Position numbers and translations under genes: made by a program. From Candidatus Pantoea varia (GTDB lineage Bacteria; Pseudomonadota; Gammaproteobacteria; Enterobacterales; Enterobacteriaceae), in contig NZ_FOVG01000004.1 of assembly GCF_900115075.1 (NCBI RefSeq), positions 186,001 to 250,000 of the forward strand: a stretch of DNA of 64,000 nt, written 5' to 3'. Below are positions 1-8,916 of this stretch, piece after piece. Positions within the stretch are counted from its first letter, which is position 1, and each line of letters starts with the position of its first letter. The notes under the pieces were generated by a model. The model was not told the DNA's origin, searched no databases, and was given only the letters and a program-made list of their open reading frames with translations.

Positions 1-249
1 CGGCAGTTGATCACGCTTGATCAGCTGGATCTGATGATGGTGCCATTGGTGGCGTTTGATAAGCATGGGCAGCGACTGGGGATGGGCGGAGGCTTCTACG
101 ATCGCACCCTGCAGAACTGGCGGCAGCATGGCTTTTTGCCGGTCGGTCTGGCACACGATTGTCAGCAGGTCGATAGTCTGCCGGTTGAGGAATGGGATGT
201 GCCTTTGCCGGCGGTAATGACGCCGTCAAAGCTCTGGCAGTGGGAGTAG
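1..249 (+). CDS. fau: 5-formyltetrahydrofolate cyclo-ligase, C-terminal part
   Basis: The reading frame is open from the first base, so this is the 3' end of a gene that starts outside the window. The family converts 5-formyl-THF to 5,10-methenyl-THF with ATP in the cytoplasm. The visible 82 codons carry the family's C-terminal glycine-rich signature GMGGGFYDRTL. They end with the typical 'VPLPAVMTP' region. In E. coli fau (ygfA) is followed by serA on the opposite strand, exactly as here. Identity is secure; the start and the upstream 6S RNA gene expected from E. coli lie outside the window. Confidence 0.93.
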   Translation, partial: RQLITLDQLDLMMVPLVAFDKHGQRLGMGGGFYDRTLQNWRQHGFLPVGLAHDCQQVDSLPVEEWDVPLPAVMTPSKLWQWE

Positions 250-330
250 AATTGTTAAGAAACAGGCACGGTGAAGCGCCTGAGATTGCTGGCAATTGTG
301 CCCTGTTAGCGGTGAGATCGAGCCAGCGCA

Positions 331-431
331 GGAAACACGGTCAGATCGGAAAGACGCAAAAGCCGTCATCCCTGACATGCTCGGCCCGCGCCGTCCTGGC
401 GCGGGACGCTTTCCTCTTCTGACCGTGTTCC
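331..431. other. Large imperfect hairpin between fau and serA
   Basis: Positions 334-345 and 418-429 are a perfect 12-bp inverted repeat (AACACGGTCAGA). Inside it, 348-353 pairs with 409-414 (GGAAAG/CTTTCC). Further in, 385-392 pairs with 398-405 (CCCGCGCC/GGCGCGGG). Together they fold into one long, bulged stem of about 100 nt. There is no T-run on either strand next to it, so it is not an ordinary terminator, and no coding frame explains it. The size and shape would fit a structured RNA or a cruciform repeat. Function unknown. Confidence 0.5.
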
Positions 432-486
432 CAGCGTATTGAATTAATGCGTTGCGGTCAGATTTATCAGACTCAGGATTCTCAAT

Positions 487-516
487 AGCCTGTAGCGCCA
501 CTAAACGCTACAGGCT
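487..516 (-). terminator. Stem-loop downstream of serA
   Basis: A perfect 11-bp stem (487-497 with 506-516, loop of 8) lies 12 nt past the serA stop. The T-run expected of an intrinsic terminator is missing on both strands, so it may instead be an mRNA 3'-end stabiliser. Confidence 0.5.
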
Positions 517-528
517 GTAAAGATCCCC

Positions 529-1767
529 TTAGTAAAGCAGACGGGCACGGATAGTACCCGGAATCGCCTTCATCAGCTGCAGCGCGTTCTCGGCCACTTC
601 CGGTTCTGCATCAATATCGATAACCACATAACCCATAAACGGCGAGGTTTGCAGATACTGAGCGGCGATGTTGATGCCCTGCTCTGCGAAAATCTGGTTG
701 ATGGCCGTCAGCACGCCTGGACGGTTTTCATGGATGTGCAGCAGACGACTGGCGCTGATGCCGTGGATCGGCAACGACACTTCCGGGAAGTTAACAGCTG
801 AGAGAGTCGAGCCGTTATCGGAGTATTTTGCCAGCTTGCCCGCCACTTCAATCCCGATATTCTCCTGCGCTTCTTCCGTCGAACCACCAATGTGTGGCGT
901 CAGGATCACGTTGTCGAATTCGCTCAGTGGAGAGATAAACGGCTCGCTGTTGGTGGCGGGTTCGGTCGGGAAGACGTCGATGGCTGCGCCACCCACATGC
1001 TTGCTGGCCAGCGCATCGCACAGCGCCGGGATATCGACCACGGTGCCGCGTGAGGCGTTAATCAGCAGCGCGCCAGGTTTCATCTGCGCCAGCTGTTCTG
1101 CACCGATCATATCCTGTGTAGAAGCTGTTTCCGGCACGTGCAGGCTGACAACGTCGCTCATGTTGAGCAGGTCTGCCAGATGGCGTACCTGCGTGGCATT
1201 ACCCAGCGGCAGCTTGTTTTCAATGTCGTAGAAGAAAACATGCATACCCAGGCTTTCTGCCAGCACGCCCAGCTGCATCCCGATATGACCGTAACCGATA
1301 ATACCCAGTTTTTTGCCACGCGCTTCAAAGGAGCCTTTGGCAATCTTATTCCAGATGCCGCGGTGTGCTTTCGCATTCGCTTCCGGGATGCCACGCAGCA
1401 TCAGCAGCATCTCACCAATCACCAGCTCCGCCACTGAGCGGGTATTCGAGAACGGCGCATTGAACACCGGAATCCCGCGGCTGGCAGCGGCCTGCAGATC
1501 AACCTGATTGGTGCCGATACAGAAACAGCCAACGGCGACCAGCTTTTCAGCTGCCGCAAAAATCTCTTCAGTGAGCTGGGAGCGGGAACGGATACCAATG
1601 AAGTGCGCATCGCGGATCGATGCTTTTAACGCGTCGGAGTCCAGCGCGCCCTTGTGGAATTCGATGTTGGTATAGCCTGCAGCCCGCAGGTTCTCCAGCG
1701 CGCTCTGATGCACACCTTCCACCAGCAGGAACTTAATCTTATCTTTTTCCAGTGATACCTTTGCCAT
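529..1767 (-). CDS. serA: D-3-phosphoglycerate dehydrogenase
   Basis: It catalyses the first committed step of serine synthesis, 3-phosphoglycerate to 3-phosphohydroxypyruvate, with NAD. The 412 residues compare with 410 in E. coli. A Rossmann glycine motif (GIIGYGHIG) lies near residue 155. The catalytic-histidine segment HIGGSTEEAQ lies near 293. The last ~75 residues form an ACT domain (ENRPGVLTAINQIF), the site of serine feedback inhibition in the family. The start follows the E. coli N-terminus (MAKVSLEKDKIKFLLVEG). It is transcribed alone, convergent to fau, with rpiA upstream on the same strand after a terminator-like hairpin. A CRP-like site lies about 200 bp upstream. Confidence 0.98.
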   Translation of the reverse strand: MAKVSLEKDKIKFLLVEGVHQSALENLRAAGYTNIEFHKGALDSDALKASIRDAHFIGIRSRSQLTEEIFAAAEKLVAVGCFCIGTNQVDLQAAASRGIPVFNAPFSNTRSVAELVIGEMLLMLRGIPEANAKAHRGIWNKIAKGSFEARGKKLGIIGYGHIGMQLGVLAESLGMHVFFYDIENKLPLGNATQVRHLADLLNMSDVVSLHVPETASTQDMIGAEQLAQMKPGALLINASRGTVVDIPALCDALASKHVGGAAIDVFPTEPATNSEPFISPLSEFDNVILTPHIGGSTEEAQENIGIEVAGKLAKYSDNGSTLSAVNFPEVSLPIHGISASRLLHIHENRPGVLTAINQIFAEQGINIAAQYLQTSPFMGYVVIDIDAEPEVAENALQLMKAIPGTIRARLLY

Positions 1768-1960
1768 TTCCCGATCCTATTCAGCATTCAATGAGGACTA
1801 CCATAAGCCAGCCTTCTGTCAAAATATCAAAAAAATCGCGTCCGGCAATACAAACGATTGCCCGGCAGCCAGCACGGCAACGGCTGACAGCCGTACATTG
1901 CCAGACAAAATCATGAGGTCGGCGAAGATGAGAGAACGAACCCACTGCCGATGACGCTTA

Positions 1961-1976
1961 TGTGACATAAGTCACT
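1961..1976. promoter_or_regulatory. CRP-like site upstream of serA
   Basis: TGTGA-CATAAG-TCACT matches the CRP pattern TGTGA-N6-TCACA at nine of ten conserved positions. It lies about 195-210 bp before the serA start. In E. coli serA responds to cAMP-CRP and Lrp, so the placement is sensible. Binding itself is inferred. Confidence 0.55.
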
Positions 1977-2021
1977 AAATTTCACCAGCGCGAGAAAAGA
2001 TGATTTGCAGGCAGAAATAAC

Positions 2022-2039
2022 CGGCGCCTTTACGGCGCC
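2022..2039 (-). terminator. Terminator after rpiA
   Basis: The GGCGCC/GGCGCC inverted repeat with loop GTAAA lies just past the rpiA stop. On the minus strand it is followed by a modest T-rich stretch (GGTTATTTCT). It is a probable intrinsic terminator with a weak U-tract. Confidence 0.55.
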
Positions 2040-2046
2040 AGACAGA

Positions 2047-2706
2047 TCATTTTTTGATGGTTTTCACGCCATCAGGCCCGCCAATCAGCGCGATATCGGC
2101 TCCGCGCGCGGCAAAAAGGCCGACGGTGACCACGCCAGGCAAGGCGTTGATGGTTTTTTCCAGCTCAATCGGATCGAGAATACGCAGATTATGCACATCG
2201 AGAATAATGTTGCCGTTATCCGTGACCACGTTCTGACGATACTCAGGTAAGCCGCCCATTTTCACCAGCTGACGCGCCACATAGCTGCGCGCCATCGGAA
2301 TCACTTCGACCGGCAGCGGGAAGCGGCCCAGTATATCCACCTCTTTTGAGGCGTCAGCGATACAGATAAAGGTCTCAGCAACTGCAGCCACAATCTTTTC
2401 ACGCGTCAGCGCCGCGCCGCCGCCTTTAATCATCTGCATCTGTGGGTTGATCTCATCCGCGCCATCAACGTACACCGACAGCACATCAATCTCGTTCAGG
2501 TCGAACACCTGAATGCCCAGGCTTTTCAGCTTCTGGGTGGAGGCATCTGAGCTGGAGACGGCACCTTCGATCTGATGCCTGACCGTGGCAAGCGCATCGA
2601 TAAAGTGGGCAGCGGTGGACCCGGTGCCTACGCCAACAACGGTGCCCGGCTGCACGTACTCAAGTGCAGCCCAGCCAACAGCTTTTTTCAGTTCATCCTG
2701 GGTCAT
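2047..2706 (-). CDS. rpiA: Ribose-5-phosphate isomerase A
   Basis: It interconverts ribose-5-phosphate and ribulose-5-phosphate in the pentose phosphate pathway, in the cytosol. At 219 residues it has the E. coli length. Conserved family segments are the phosphate-binding [10 protein letters not shown] near residue 27, the catalytic DGADEI near residue 81, and [12 protein letters not shown] just after. It is divergent from argP. The downstream tktA product uses its product, but the two genes are not in one operon. Confidence 0.98.
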   Translation of the reverse strand: MTQDELKKAVGWAALEYVQPGTVVGVGTGSTAAHFIDALATVRHQIEGAVSSSDASTQKLKSLGIQVFDLNEIDVLSVYVDGADEINPQMQMIKGGGAALTREKIVAAVAETFICIADASKEVDILGRFPLPVEVIPMARSYVARQLVKMGGLPEYRQNVVTDNGNIILDVHNLRILDPIELEKTINALPGVVTVGLFAARGADIALIGGPDGVKTIKK

Positions 2707-2888
2707 GGTATGTTTAAAACCTGTGCGACAACAAAGTGCGCGTAGTATAAAACAAGGCTTGCTGAAAATGCTCGGCTGACCGACGTGGATTTATCGCTTT
2801 GGAAGCCAGCCCACAAAAAACAAGAGAGCCATCACAGGTGACACTTTTGTGGCATAGTGACATCCACCCTGAAGGAGAGAGAAGAATA

Positions 2889-3794
2889 ATGAAACGCCCG
2901 GATTATCGAACGCTTCAGGCGCTGGATTCAGTGATCCGCGAACGCGGATTTGAGCGTGCCGCACAGAAGTTGTGTATCACTCAGTCGGCGGTTTCACAAC
3001 GTATCAAGCAGCTGGAGAACCTGTTTGGTCAGCCGCTGCTGGTGCGCACCGTGCCGCCGCGTCCGACTGAACAGGGTCAGAAACTGCTGGCGTTGCTGCA
3101 TCAGGTGGAGCTGCTGGAAGAGGAGTGGCTGGGCGATGAGAACAGTGGCACTACGCCGCTGCTGCTGTCGCTGGCGGTCAACGCCGACAGTCTGGCGACC
3201 TGGCTGCTGCCTGCGCTGAAAGATGTGCTGGCAGATTCCCCCGTCCGCCTGAATCTGCAGGTTGAAGATGAAACCCGCACCCAGGAGCGGCTGCGTCGGG
3301 GTGAAGTGGTAGGTGCTGTGAGTATTCAGCCGCAGCCGCTGCCCAGTTGCCTGGTGGATCAGCTCGGGGCGCTCGACTACCTGTTTGTGGCGTCACGCGA
3401 CTTTGCCGATCGCTTCTTCCCTAACGGCGTCACCCGCTCTGCCCTGCTGAAAGCGCCTGCGGTGGCATTTGACCATCTTGATGATATGCATCAGGCCTTT
3501 CTGCAGCAGAACTTTGACCTTTCACCCGGTAGCGTTCCCTGCCACATCGTGAATTCCTCGGAAGCCTTTGTGCAGATGGCGCGGCAGGGGTCGACCTGCT
3601 GTATGATCCCACATCTGCAGATTGAGCGTGAGCTGGCGAGCGGTGAGTTAATCGATTTGACGCCGGGTCTGTATCAGCGCCGGATGCTCTACTGGCATCG
3701 GTTTGCGCCGGAAAGCCGGTTAATGCGTCGGGTGACCGATGCGCTGATTGCGCATGGGCATCGGGTGCTGCGTCAGGATGACGTGGCAGCCTGA
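2889..3794 (+). CDS. argP: LysR-family regulator ArgP (IciA)
   Basis: ArgP is a LysR-type regulator that senses arginine and lysine. In E. coli it activates argO and binds dnaA/oriC. The start chosen is ATG 2889, preceded by the Shine-Dalgarno GAAGGAGAGAG. It gives a 301-residue protein (E. coli 297) beginning [20 protein letters not shown]. An in-frame ATG at 2799 would add 30 unconserved residues. The N-terminal winged helix includes [20 protein letters not shown], and a periplasmic-binding-like effector domain follows. Its target argO lies two genes downstream on the other strand. A bidirectional terminator separates argP from yggE. Confidence 0.97.
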   Translation: MKRPDYRTLQALDSVIRERGFERAAQKLCITQSAVSQRIKQLENLFGQPLLVRTVPPRPTEQGQKLLALLHQVELLEEEWLGDENSGTTPLLLSLAVNADSLATWLLPALKDVLADSPVRLNLQVEDETRTQERLRRGEVVGAVSIQPQPLPSCLVDQLGALDYLFVASRDFADRFFPNGVTRSALLKAPAVAFDHLDDMHQAFLQQNFDLSPGSVPCHIVNSSEAFVQMARQGSTCCMIPHLQIERELASGELIDLTPGLYQRRMLYWHRFAPESRLMRRVTDALIAHGHRVLRQDDVAA

Positions 3795-3799
3795 AAACA

Positions 3800-3823
3800 A
3801 AAACGGGGCGAAAGCCCCGTTTT
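3800..3823. terminator. Bidirectional terminator between argP and yggE
   Basis: A ten-base-pair stem AAAACGGGGC/GCCCCGTTTT with a GAAA tetraloop has A-runs before and T-runs after. It can therefore serve the convergent argP and yggE transcripts. Confidence 0.92.
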
Positions 3824-3826
3824 GCA

Positions 3827-4549
3827 TTATGGCGTGTTGGGTTTAATCTCAAACACCACATCGACCTGATCGTCAAAGTTGATACTCTGCTGATCGTAGG
3901 TCTCCTGCGCCGTGGTATCTGCCGCTGCAGCCGCTTTATACATGCGGTTCATTGGCATCGGCTGATAGTTGGCAACCTGATAACGAATGCTGTAGATCGA
4001 TCCCAGCTTCGCATTAAAGCCTTCAGCCAGTTCGGATGCCTGCTGAGTCGCGTTTTTGATCGCTGCTTTACGCGCCTGCTCTTTGTAGCTTTCCGGGTTT
4101 GCCACGCCTAACTCAACGCTGCGCACCTCATTCAGACCAGACTTAAGCGCCCCGTCCAGCAGATCATTCAGCTTGTCCAGCTGACGCAGGGTGACCTGTA
4201 CCTGACGCACCGCACGGTAGCCTTTCAGTACCGATTTACCCTCTTTGGTGTAATCGTACTCTGGCTGGGTGCTCAGATTAGCCGCATCAATATCTTTCTT
4301 CTCAATGCCGTTTTTCTGCAGAAAATCGAAGTATTGCGCAACCCGGCTATCCGCCTGCTTCTTCGCATCTGCGGCATCTTTTGACGACACGTTCACCACG
4401 ATAGAGAGCGTCGCGATATCGGGACGTGCATCGACCGTTGCCTTGCCTGAGGTCACCACGTGCGGTCCGTTCGGTAACTCATCAGCGTATACGCCAGGCA
4501 ATGCCCCGGCGCTCATGATTGCGGCCAGAGCCAATGCTTTCAGTTTCAT
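3827..4549 (-). CDS. yggE: Periplasmic SIMPL-domain protein YggE
   Basis: This is a SIMPL-domain (DUF541) protein linked in E. coli to lower oxidative stress; its biochemical role is unknown. The chosen start is ATG 4549, with a strong AGGAGG Shine-Dalgarno. It gives 240 residues (E. coli 246) and a good signal peptide, MKLKALALAAIMSAGALPGVYA. Longer in-frame starts up to 4678 would add 43 arginine/histidine-rich residues that block this signal. The mature protein is therefore periplasmic or envelope-associated. It lies between argP and argO as in E. coli. Confidence 0.93.
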   Translation of the reverse strand: MKLKALALAAIMSAGALPGVYADELPNGPHVVTSGKATVDARPDIATLSIVVNVSSKDAADAKKQADSRVAQYFDFLQKNGIEKKDIDAANLSTQPEYDYTKEGKSVLKGYRAVRQVQVTLRQLDKLNDLLDGALKSGLNEVRSVELGVANPESYKEQARKAAIKNATQQASELAEGFNAKLGSIYSIRYQVANYQPMPMNRMYKAAAAADTTAQETYDQQSINFDDQVDVVFEIKPNTP

Positions 4550-4693
4550 GAAAGTCCTCCTTGAAAAGGTCACTATGACGGCTTCCAACCGGCGAAGCCC
4601 AAAAGCGCATCGGTATGCGCCATGCTTTGAGTGGTCATTATGGCAAAAGTTCGCCCGCAGCGCGGCAATTACCGCCACGGATCGAGGCTGAGA

Positions 4694-5317
4694 TCAAAAA
4701 CCAGCAATCCCCTGGCGCGCCAGCTGCAGGGCGATAAACCACATCACTGCGCCCACCAGCAGGTTAATAATGCGTTGTGCTTTCGCGGTGCGCAGGCGCG
4801 GTGAGAGCCACGCGGCCAGCAGCGCCAGGCCGAAGAACCACAGGAGCGACGCGCTGATGGTACCCAGCGCGAACCACTGACGCGCCGTGGTGGTCGGCAA
4901 CTGACCGCCAAGACTGCCCAGCACCACAAAGGTGTCGAGATAGACGTGCGGATTGAGCCAGGTTACCGCCAGCAGCGTCGCGATAATGCGTCCCCTGCTC
5001 TGCTTTAACGGCTCGCCATCCGCCAGATCGGCATCGCCACGAAAGGCGCTTCGCAGCGCACCCCAGCCATACCAAAACAGAAACGCCACGCCCGCCCAGG
5101 TGATCACCATCAGCAGCAGCGGAGACTGGCTCAGTAAGGCGCTGCCGCCAAAAATTCCACCGCATATCAGCAGAATATCGCTCAGCGAGCAGAGTGCCGC
5201 CGTCATCAGATGGTATTGACGCTTCACGCCCTGATTCATCACAAAGGCGTTTTGTGGCCCCAGTGGCAGGATCAGCGCAGCACCCAGGGCAAGCCCCTGA
5301 AAGTAGAGAGATATCAC
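4694..5317 (-). CDS. argO: L-arginine exporter ArgO (LysE family)
   Basis: ArgO is an inner-membrane exporter of arginine and toxic analogues such as canavanine, of the LysE/RhtB family. It has 207 residues (E. coli 211) with about six hydrophobic segments. It carries the family N-terminus [20 protein letters not shown] and the central [16 protein letters not shown]. In E. coli transcription needs ArgP; the argP gene is close by here, and the 125-bp region upstream of argO is where ArgP would be expected to act. Only the product identity is read from the sequence. Confidence 0.97.
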   Translation of the reverse strand: MISLYFQGLALGAALILPLGPQNAFVMNQGVKRQYHLMTAALCSLSDILLICGGIFGGSALLSQSPLLLMVITWAGVAFLFWYGWGALRSAFRGDADLADGEPLKQSRGRIIATLLAVTWLNPHVYLDTFVVLGSLGGQLPTTTARQWFALGTISASLLWFFGLALLAAWLSPRLRTAKAQRIINLLVGAVMWFIALQLARQGIAGF

Positions 5318-5410
5318 AGGATTATGTCCTCACACGGTCAGATGTGGGGAAGTATAGAGAGAGAGGATGATTAGCGGAAATTGAAAGAATTAATCTGCTA
5401 TTAGCAACAT

Positions 5411-5436
5411 TAATGGGCGACACAGGCCGCCCATTA
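5411..5436 (-). terminator. Terminator-like hairpin after mscS
   Basis: A nine-bp stem TAATGGGCG/CGCCCATTA with an 8-nt loop lies 7 nt past the mscS stop. The minus-strand tail is only moderately T-rich (TTAATGTTGCT). Confidence 0.6.
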
Positions 5437-5442
5437 AACACG

Positions 5443-6324
5443 TTACTGCGGCTGAGTTTCTGGCGTGGTTGCTTCTGACTGTCTGACGCGATGTAAATGC
5501 ACATCCATCTGCGGATAAGGAATACCGATTCCTTTACCATCCAGCGCACGCTTGAAATTCTTCAGCAGATCCCAGTAGACGTCCTGCAGGTCTCCACTGT
5601 TGCTCCAGCAACGCACCACGAAGTTCATCGAAGAAGCAGCCAGTTCGTTAAGACCAACCTGCACGCCTTTATCCTGCAACACTCGGCTGTCTGCATCAAC
5701 CACTTCACGCAGCAGCGTCAGAACCTGGTCAACATCGGCATCGTAAGAGACGCCAATGATGAATTCATTGCGGCGTACCGGCTCACGCGAAAAGTTAACG
5801 ATGTTACCGGCAAGGATTTTACCGTTCGGCACCACCACTCGCTTGCCATCGGCTGACTTGAGCGTAGTGGAGAAGATCTGCACGTTCATCACCGTACCCA
5901 TGATCCCACCCAGATCAACAAACTCACCGGCACGGAAGTGACGGAAAATCACCAGCAGCACACCCGCTGCAAGGTTTGACAGTGAATCTTTTAATGCCAG
6001 ACCCACAGCCAGACCGGCCGCACCGAGGATGGCGATAACCGAGGTGGTCTGAACACCAATGCGACCCAGCGCCGCAATCAGGGTGAAGGCGATAATACCG
6101 TAGCGCACCAGCGCCGACAGAAAGTCAGCAACGGTCGTATCAATGTGGCGCGCACGCAGCAGACGATTAGCTGTGTTGGAGATGATGCGTGCAATCATCA
6201 TACCCACAAAGATAATCGCAATGGCTGCGACAATGTTTACCGCATAGCTAATCAGCAGCTCCTGATTGCGTACTATCCAGTTGCCCGCGTGGTTGAGTTC
6301 ATCAAACATACCCGTATCCTGCAT
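5443..6324 (-). CDS. mscS: Small-conductance mechanosensitive channel
   Basis: It is a homoheptameric inner-membrane channel that opens on membrane tension in hypo-osmotic shock. Its 293 residues compare with 286 in E. coli, and the numbering runs in register from residue 1. Three N-terminal transmembrane helices are followed by the beta-domain ([17 protein letters not shown]) and the C-terminal cage. The pore helix reads [21 protein letters not shown], against ALQGSLSN in E. coli. Gln112 and the hinge Gly113 are therefore replaced by Lys and Asp; Gly113 is known to govern inactivation. Pro in 'MFRPFRAGE' is also His here. The start has an AGGATGG Shine-Dalgarno. Confidence 0.96.
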   Translation of the reverse strand: MQDTGMFDELNHAGNWIVRNQELLISYAVNIVAAIAIIFVGMMIARIISNTANRLLRARHIDTTVADFLSALVRYGIIAFTLIAALGRIGVQTTSVIAILGAAGLAVGLALKDSLSNLAAGVLLVIFRHFRAGEFVDLGGIMGTVMNVQIFSTTLKSADGKRVVVPNGKILAGNIVNFSREPVRRNEFIIGVSYDADVDQVLTLLREVVDADSRVLQDKGVQVGLNELAASSMNFVVRCWSNSGDLQDVYWDLLKNFKRALDGKGIGIPYPQMDVHLHRVRQSEATTPETQPQ

Positions 6325-6470
6325 GGAACCATCCTGTAATTAAATTCCCAAGGGAAGTAACAACACATTGTCAGAACCGCTCTGACAATCCGTGACAAAA
6401 GGGTAAACAATAAATGCCGGTGTGCCAAACCTGCATGACATTTGAGGTAAATCTGGCGAAAAAAGGGCAA

Positions 6471-6496
6471 AAAAAAGGCCCTTTCGGGCCTTTTTT
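6471..6496 (-). terminator. Terminator of the epd-pgk-fbaA operon
   Basis: An eleven-bp stem AAAAAAGGCCC/GGGCCTTTTTT with a TTTC loop lies 20 nt after the fbaA stop. On the minus strand it ends in a T-run of eight. It is a textbook intrinsic terminator, symmetrical enough to act both ways. Confidence 0.95.
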
Positions 6497-6516
6497 GTAC
6501 GGTAACTAAACGTCAG

Positions 6517-7596
6517 TTACAGCACGTCGACAGCGTTAAGCTCTTTGAAAGCCTGCTCCAGACGCACCACCATAGAGGCCTGGGCAGAACGCAGCCAGAC
6601 GCGTGGGTCGTAGTATTTTTTGTTTGGCTTGTCAGCGCCTTCCGGGTTACCCAGCTGCGACTGCAGATAGCCTTCGTTCTTTTTGTAGTACTGCAGGATG
6701 CCGTCCCAGGTTGCCCATTGGGTATCGGTATCGATGTTCATCTTGATCACGCCGTAGCTGATAGACTCTTCGATTTCTGCAGCAGACGAACCTGAACCGC
6801 CGTGGAAAACGAAGTCCAGCGCGTTGTGCGGCAGGCCATGTTTTTCACACACGAATTTCTGCGAATCACGCAGAATGGTTGGGGTCAGTTTCACATTACC
6901 TGGCTTGTAAACGCCGTGTACGTTACCGAATGAGGCCGCAATGGTGAAGCGCGGGCTGATAGCATTCAGTTTTTCGTATGCGTAGTTCACATCTTCTGGC
7001 TGAGTGTAAAGTGCAGATGCGTCCATATGGCTGTTATCAACGCCATCTTCTTCACCACCGGTGCAGCCCAGTTCGATTTCCAGCGTCATGTCGAGTTTCG
7101 CCATGCGCGCCAGGTACTTGCTGCTGATTTCGATGTTTTCTTCCAGTGACTCTTCTGACAGGTCGATCATGTGAGAAGAGAAAAGCGGCTTACCGTTTTT
7201 CTGGAAGTACTCTTCACCCGCGTCCAGCAGACCGTCGATCCACGGCAGCAGTTTCTTAGCGCAGTGGTCAGTATGCAGGATAACCGGCACGCCGTACTGC
7301 TCGGCCATCAGGTGAACGTGGTGTGCACCGGCGATAGCACCGAAGATTGCCGCGCCCTGTGGTTTGTCAGTCTTGAAGCCTTTACCGGCGATAAATGCAG
7401 CACCACCGTTAGAGAACTGGATGATGATTGGCGCTTTAACTTTCGCCGCTGCTTCCAGTGCCGCATTGATAGAGTCAGTGCCGACGCAGTTTACGGCTGG
7501 CAGTGCGAATTTGTTCTCTTTCGCAACTTTGAAGATCTTCTGTACGTCATCACCAGTGACAACGCCGGGTTTTACGAAATCAAAAATTTTAGACAT
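6517..7596 (-). CDS. fbaA: Class II fructose-bisphosphate aldolase
   Basis: It cleaves fructose-1,6-bisphosphate to DHAP and glyceraldehyde-3-phosphate in glycolysis, with a zinc cofactor. The length is 359 residues, as in E. coli. The zinc-binding segment HTDHCAKKLLPW is near residue 108. The second metal histidine segment, FGNVHGVYKPGNVKL, is near 220-235. The substrate loop VFHGGSGSS is near 265. It is the last gene of epd-pgk-fbaA, 105 nt after pgk, with a strong terminator following. The intercistronic hairpin suggests processing and separate mRNA stability. Confidence 0.98.
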   Translation of the reverse strand: MSKIFDFVKPGVVTGDDVQKIFKVAKENKFALPAVNCVGTDSINAALEAAAKVKAPIIIQFSNGGAAFIAGKGFKTDKPQGAAIFGAIAGAHHVHLMAEQYGVPVILHTDHCAKKLLPWIDGLLDAGEEYFQKNGKPLFSSHMIDLSEESLEENIEISSKYLARMAKLDMTLEIELGCTGGEEDGVDNSHMDASALYTQPEDVNYAYEKLNAISPRFTIAASFGNVHGVYKPGNVKLTPTILRDSQKFVCEKHGLPHNALDFVFHGGSGSSAAEIEESISYGVIKMNIDTDTQWATWDGILQYYKKNEGYLQSQLGNPEGADKPNKKYYDPRVWLRSAQASMVVRLEQAFKELNAVDVL

Positions 7597-7670
7597 GATT
7601 GTGTCCTGTTTCGTGACCGTTGTTCCCCTTGAGGAACGTCGATTTAAACGCCCAGACGGGCAAGACTTCA

Positions 7671-7692
7671 GGCGATGCCGCGTGGCATCGCC
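7671..7692 (-). other. Intercistronic hairpin between pgk and fbaA
   Basis: A perfect nine-bp stem GGCGATGCC/GGCATCGCC with loop GCGT starts 9 nt past the pgk stop. There is no T-tract. A stable stem here is more likely an mRNA-stability or processing element than a terminator. In E. coli the same operon is processed post-transcriptionally between pgk and fbaA. Confidence 0.6.
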
Positions 7693-7701
7693 CCCAAAGG
7701 A

Positions 7702-8865
7702 TTACTGCTTCGCACGCTCTTCCAGCATGGCAACTGCAGGCAGTTTTTTGCCTTCCACGAACTCAAGGAACGCGCCGCCGCCGGTAGAGATGTAGGAAAT
7801 TTTGTCTTCGATGCCGAACAGGTCGATAGCCGCTAAGGTATCGCCGCCGCCTGCAACAGAGAAAGCATCGCTGTCTGCAATGGCGTTAGCCACGATCTCG
7901 GTGCCTTTACGGAAGTTAGGGAATTCAAACACGCCTACCGGGCCGTTCCACAGGATGGTTTTCGCATCCTTCAGGATGGCAGCCATGGCCTGAGCGGTTT
8001 CATCGCCGAAGTCCATAATCTCTTCGTTATCCGCCACTTCCGAAACCTTTTTCACGGTTGCTGGCGCAGTTTCAGAGAATTCTGTGCCGACGCGTGAGTC
8101 AGTTGGAACCGGGATACCGTGCTGATCGCGCAGGCCTTTAGCCGCTTCAACGAAGTCGGGTTCATAAAGTGACTTACCGACATTGTTGTCGATAGCCACG
8201 AAGGTGTTCGCGATGCCGCCGCCTACAATCACGGTATCCGCGATTTTGACCAGAGACTGCAGCACGTCAAATTTGGTAGAGACTTTAGAACCGCCTACGA
8301 CAGCCACCAGTGGACGCTCAGGGTTGCTCATGACTTTACCCAGTGCTTCCAGTTCTGCAGAGAGCAGCGGACCGGCACAGGCGATAGGGGCAAATTTGCC
8401 GACGCCGTGGGTAGAAGCCTGCGCGCGGTGCGCAGTACCAAACGCGTCCATCACGAAGATGTCACACAGGGCCGCATATTTTTTAGACAGTGCTTCGTCA
8501 TCTTTCTTTTCGCCTTTGTTAAAGCGAACGTTTTCCAGCACAACCAGCTCGCCAGCGCCCACTTCAACGCCATCGAGGTAATCTTTTGCCAGGGTGACGG
8601 TGGTGCCGCTCAGCTTGTCTTTCAGGTAGTTAACTACCGGCAGCAGCGAGAACTCTTCGTTGTATTCACCTTCGGTCGGACGACCCAGGTGAGAGGTAAC
8701 CATTACTTTCGCGCCCTGTTTCAACGCCGCTTTAATGGTTGGCAGAGAAGCACGGATACGTGCATCAGACGTCACTTTACCTTCTTTAACGGGTACGTTC
8801 AGATCGGCACGGATCAGAACGCGTTTACCCGCCAGATCCAGATCGGTCATCTTAATTACAGACAT
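7702..8865 (-). CDS. pgk: Phosphoglycerate kinase
   Basis: It transfers phosphate from 1,3-bisphosphoglycerate to ADP in glycolysis, as a cytosolic monomer. The 387 residues match E. coli. The N-domain substrate motif [13 protein letters not shown] is near residue 14. The domain-linker region [14 protein letters not shown] is near 190. The C-terminal nucleotide-binding glycine loop [10 protein letters not shown] is near 350. The start [16 protein letters not shown] agrees with homologs. It lies 51 nt downstream of epd on the same transcript and is expected to share the Cra-controlled promoter. Confidence 0.98.
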   Translation of the reverse strand: MSVIKMTDLDLAGKRVLIRADLNVPVKEGKVTSDARIRASLPTIKAALKQGAKVMVTSHLGRPTEGEYNEEFSLLPVVNYLKDKLSGTTVTLAKDYLDGVEVGAGELVVLENVRFNKGEKKDDEALSKKYAALCDIFVMDAFGTAHRAQASTHGVGKFAPIACAGPLLSAELEALGKVMSNPERPLVAVVGGSKVSTKFDVLQSLVKIADTVIVGGGIANTFVAIDNNVGKSLYEPDFVEAAKGLRDQHGIPVPTDSRVGTEFSETAPATVKKVSEVADNEEIMDFGDETAQAMAAILKDAKTILWNGPVGVFEFPNFRKGTEIVANAIADSDAFSVAGGGDTLAAIDLFGIEDKISYISTGGGAFLEFVEGKKLPAVAMLEERAKQ

Positions 8866-8916
8866 GGTGAATCCTCTCGTTGATTCTCATAAGTTTTGCC
8901 AGACGCAAACCGCGTC

